From assembly GCA_036276235.1 (NCBI GenBank), contig DATBDZ010000217.1:1-31179 (forward strand): DNA of 31,179 nucleotides. The letters run 5' to 3'. Of the stretch, positions 29,969-31,179 are shown in pieces. The notes beneath the pieces are model-generated. The model searched no databases, had not been told where the DNA came from, and worked only from the letters and a program-made list of their open reading frames with translations. The first letter of the stretch is position 1; each line of letters starts with the position of its first letter. The translations under genes and the position numbers were made by a program. The DNA is from JANWHF01 sp036276235 (lineage in GTDB: Bacteria; Planctomycetota; Phycisphaerae; Tepidisphaerales; Tepidisphaeraceae).

Positions 29969-31179
29969 ATTTCTGTTTAATATCGTAACAAAGCAATACA
30001 TCCTGATCGCGCAGAAAGAGTTTCCCATCCGCGACGACCGGATGCGACCATGCCGCCTTCTGGCTTCGATCCGGCTGATTGAATTTGCCCAGTTCGTGAT
30101 AGCCGGCCGGCGTTGCCTCGATAAGGCCGATGGTGCAGGGCGCGCCATTTTCGCTTCCTTCGCTGCGGACGTAGAGCTTGCCCTCGGCACAGGTCAGGGA
30201 GGCTTTGTTGCCGTTGCCGCTGTCGCGAAGAACGCTGCGGTCTGTCCAGACAACCTTGCCGGTTTTGAGGTCCATGCAGGTGAGGACGCCGCGATGCACG
30301 TCGCTGAACCCGTAGACGTAGCCGCCCAGTTGCACCACGCCGCCGTGGTGTACGACCATGTCGTTGTTGGCGTAAAGTTGCTGGGCCTTGAACGCGCTGC
30401 CCGATCCGCTGATGCGGAAGCAGTTGCAGCCGACGCCGTACCCGCTGGTGACATAGACCAGATTATCATGAACGATCGGCGTCGGGATGATCGCGGTAAC
30501 ACCGTGACGAGTTGCCTGCCAGAGCAGGGACCCATCGGTACCGACACCAGCGACGTGATCGGGCAGCAGGACAACGTACTGATGCGTTCCGCCAAAATCA
30601 GCGGGAACGAGCGAGGCATAGGTCGTCGGCTCGGTCAGTTGTTTGCACCGCCAGATTACTTTGCCGGTCATCTTATTAAGGGCGGCGACGCTTCCCTGAG
30701 TGCCGCCGGGCGTGCAGAGGAGCTTGTCGCCATCGATCAAAACCGATTCGGCAAATCCCCATCCGGACATCACGCGGCCGCCCAGCTCGCGCTGCATGTT
30801 GAAGCGCCAAACTTCCTTCCCATCGGCGGTCATGAGGCAGGCGAGATTTCCCATTTCGTCCATCGCATAGACACGATCCCCATCGACGGTAGGCGTGGCG
30901 CGCGGACCCGGACGACTGCCGCTGCCGACGTCACCTGAGCCGATCCGCGTCTTCCAAAGATGTTTGCCATTCAAATCGAGCGCGATGAGAAAGGTAGAGC
31001 CGCCGCTGGATCCGAGCGTGTAGATATGCCCATCCGCGACCGACACGCTGGAAAACCCTTCGCCCATTTGGGTCGTTTTCCACGCCAGCGGCGGGCCAGC
31101 CGCCGGCCATTGCTTGAGCAATCCGGTTTCACCCGAAACATCATCGCGATGAGGCCCCCGCCACTGCGGCCATTCGCCA
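29967..31179 (-). CDS. PQQ-binding-like beta-propeller protein, 5' end outside window
   Basis: The frame is open from the right window edge to the stop at 29967, giving about 403 residues. The edge reads EWPQWRGPHRDDVSGE, a typical planctomycete beginning of a mature PQQ-like propeller, so only the signal peptide and start are missing. A TTG at 31119-31121 was rejected as the start because the conserved WPQWRGP lies upstream of it. Blade motifs recur: LDLNGKHLWKTRIG, TADGKEVWRFN, LNKMTGKVIWRC, GTDGSLLWQATRHG and MDLKTGKVVWTDR. It is probably a periplasmic or exported beta-propeller. Whether it binds PQQ or only shares the fold cannot be told. The hairpin array abuts its stop. Confidence 0.9.
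   Translation of the reverse strand, partial: GEWPQWRGPHRDDVSGETGLLKQWPAAGPPLAWKTTQMGEGFSSVSVADGHIYTLGSSGGSTFLIALDLNGKHLWKTRIGSGDVGSGSRPGPRATPTVDGDRVYAMDEMGNLACLMTADGKEVWRFNMQRELGGRVMSGWGFAESVLIDGDKLLCTPGGTQGSVAALNKMTGKVIWRCKQLTEPTTYASLVPADFGGTHQYVVLLPDHVAGVGTDGSLLWQATRHGVTAIIPTPIVHDNLVYVTSGYGVGCNCFRISGSGSAFKAQQLYANNDMVVHHGGVVQLGGYVYGFSDVHRGVLTCMDLKTGKVVWTDRSVLRDSGNGNKASLTCAEGKLYVRSEGSENGAPCTIGLIEATPAGYHELGKFNQPDRSQKAAWSHPVVADGKLFLRDQDVLLCYDIKQK

Overview
The window is GC-rich bacterial chromosomal DNA and most probably comes from a planctomycete, perhaps a soil or freshwater member of the Phycisphaerae (the class is an inference). The main evidence is four large secreted or surface proteins with a basic N-terminus followed by a LEPR-XLL-like motif (LEVRQLFS, VENRLLMS, LENRQLLS, LERRTLLS). 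Supporting evidence is a PEP-CTERM-like tail, a DUF1080 protein, a PQQ-type beta-propeller beginning WPQWRGP, a bactofilin pair and an enolase-superfamily L-fuconate dehydratase. No rRNA, tRNA, CRISPR array, transposase or integrase was seen.

Layout. 1-4039 (minus): a surface protein of at least 1065 residues with Ig-like and SdrD/Cna-B-like domains runs off the left edge. Its frame is open throughout and has no stop in the window. A small PEP-CTERM-like exported protein lies just upstream of it. 4395-6487 (plus): a PilZ protein, two bactofilins (the second with a zinc ribbon) and a ParD-like antitoxin followed by a possible toxin remnant. 6572-7569 (minus): an SdpR/SdpI-type repressor and immunity-like pair with a clear operator-like dyad. 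7883-10117 (minus): a hybrid sensor kinase. 10457-12383 (plus): a secreted protein of unknown function and a leucine carboxyl methyltransferase-family (LCM/PPM1-type) methyltransferase. 12384-13912: a repeat-filled island without convincing genes. 13913-17368 (minus): a complete-looking MmeI-like type IIG/IIL restriction-modification enzyme. 17591-20272 (minus): a six-repeat PKD-like surface protein and trmL. 20400-21188 (plus): a membrane protein. 21202-23670 (minus): a DUF1080 protein followed by L-fuconate dehydratase. 23864-28618 (plus): two tandem LEPR-XLL cyclophilin-like proteins and a DUF1294 protein. 29174-29842 (plus): an ankyrin lipoprotein. 29967-31179 (minus): a PQQ-like propeller protein whose 5' end is outside the window.

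The strongest structure not explained by genes is a set of about a dozen intergenic hairpin elements from several unrelated sequence families. Three families occur twice. Most elements lie between a stop codon and the next gene, in co-directional or convergent gaps. I saw none in the four divergent, promoter-bearing gaps. Several families contain the octamer GGTACTCC or its complement GGAGTACC. In one place an element encodes the end of a protein and in another it supplies a ribosome binding site. A second unexplained structure is a pair of diverged direct repeats of about 120 bp in an AT-rich stretch beside the restriction-modification gene.

The genes do not form a single pathway. The recurring themes are exported and surface proteins, polymer-forming cytoskeleton, signalling, and possible carbohydrate (fucose-type sugar acid) catabolism.
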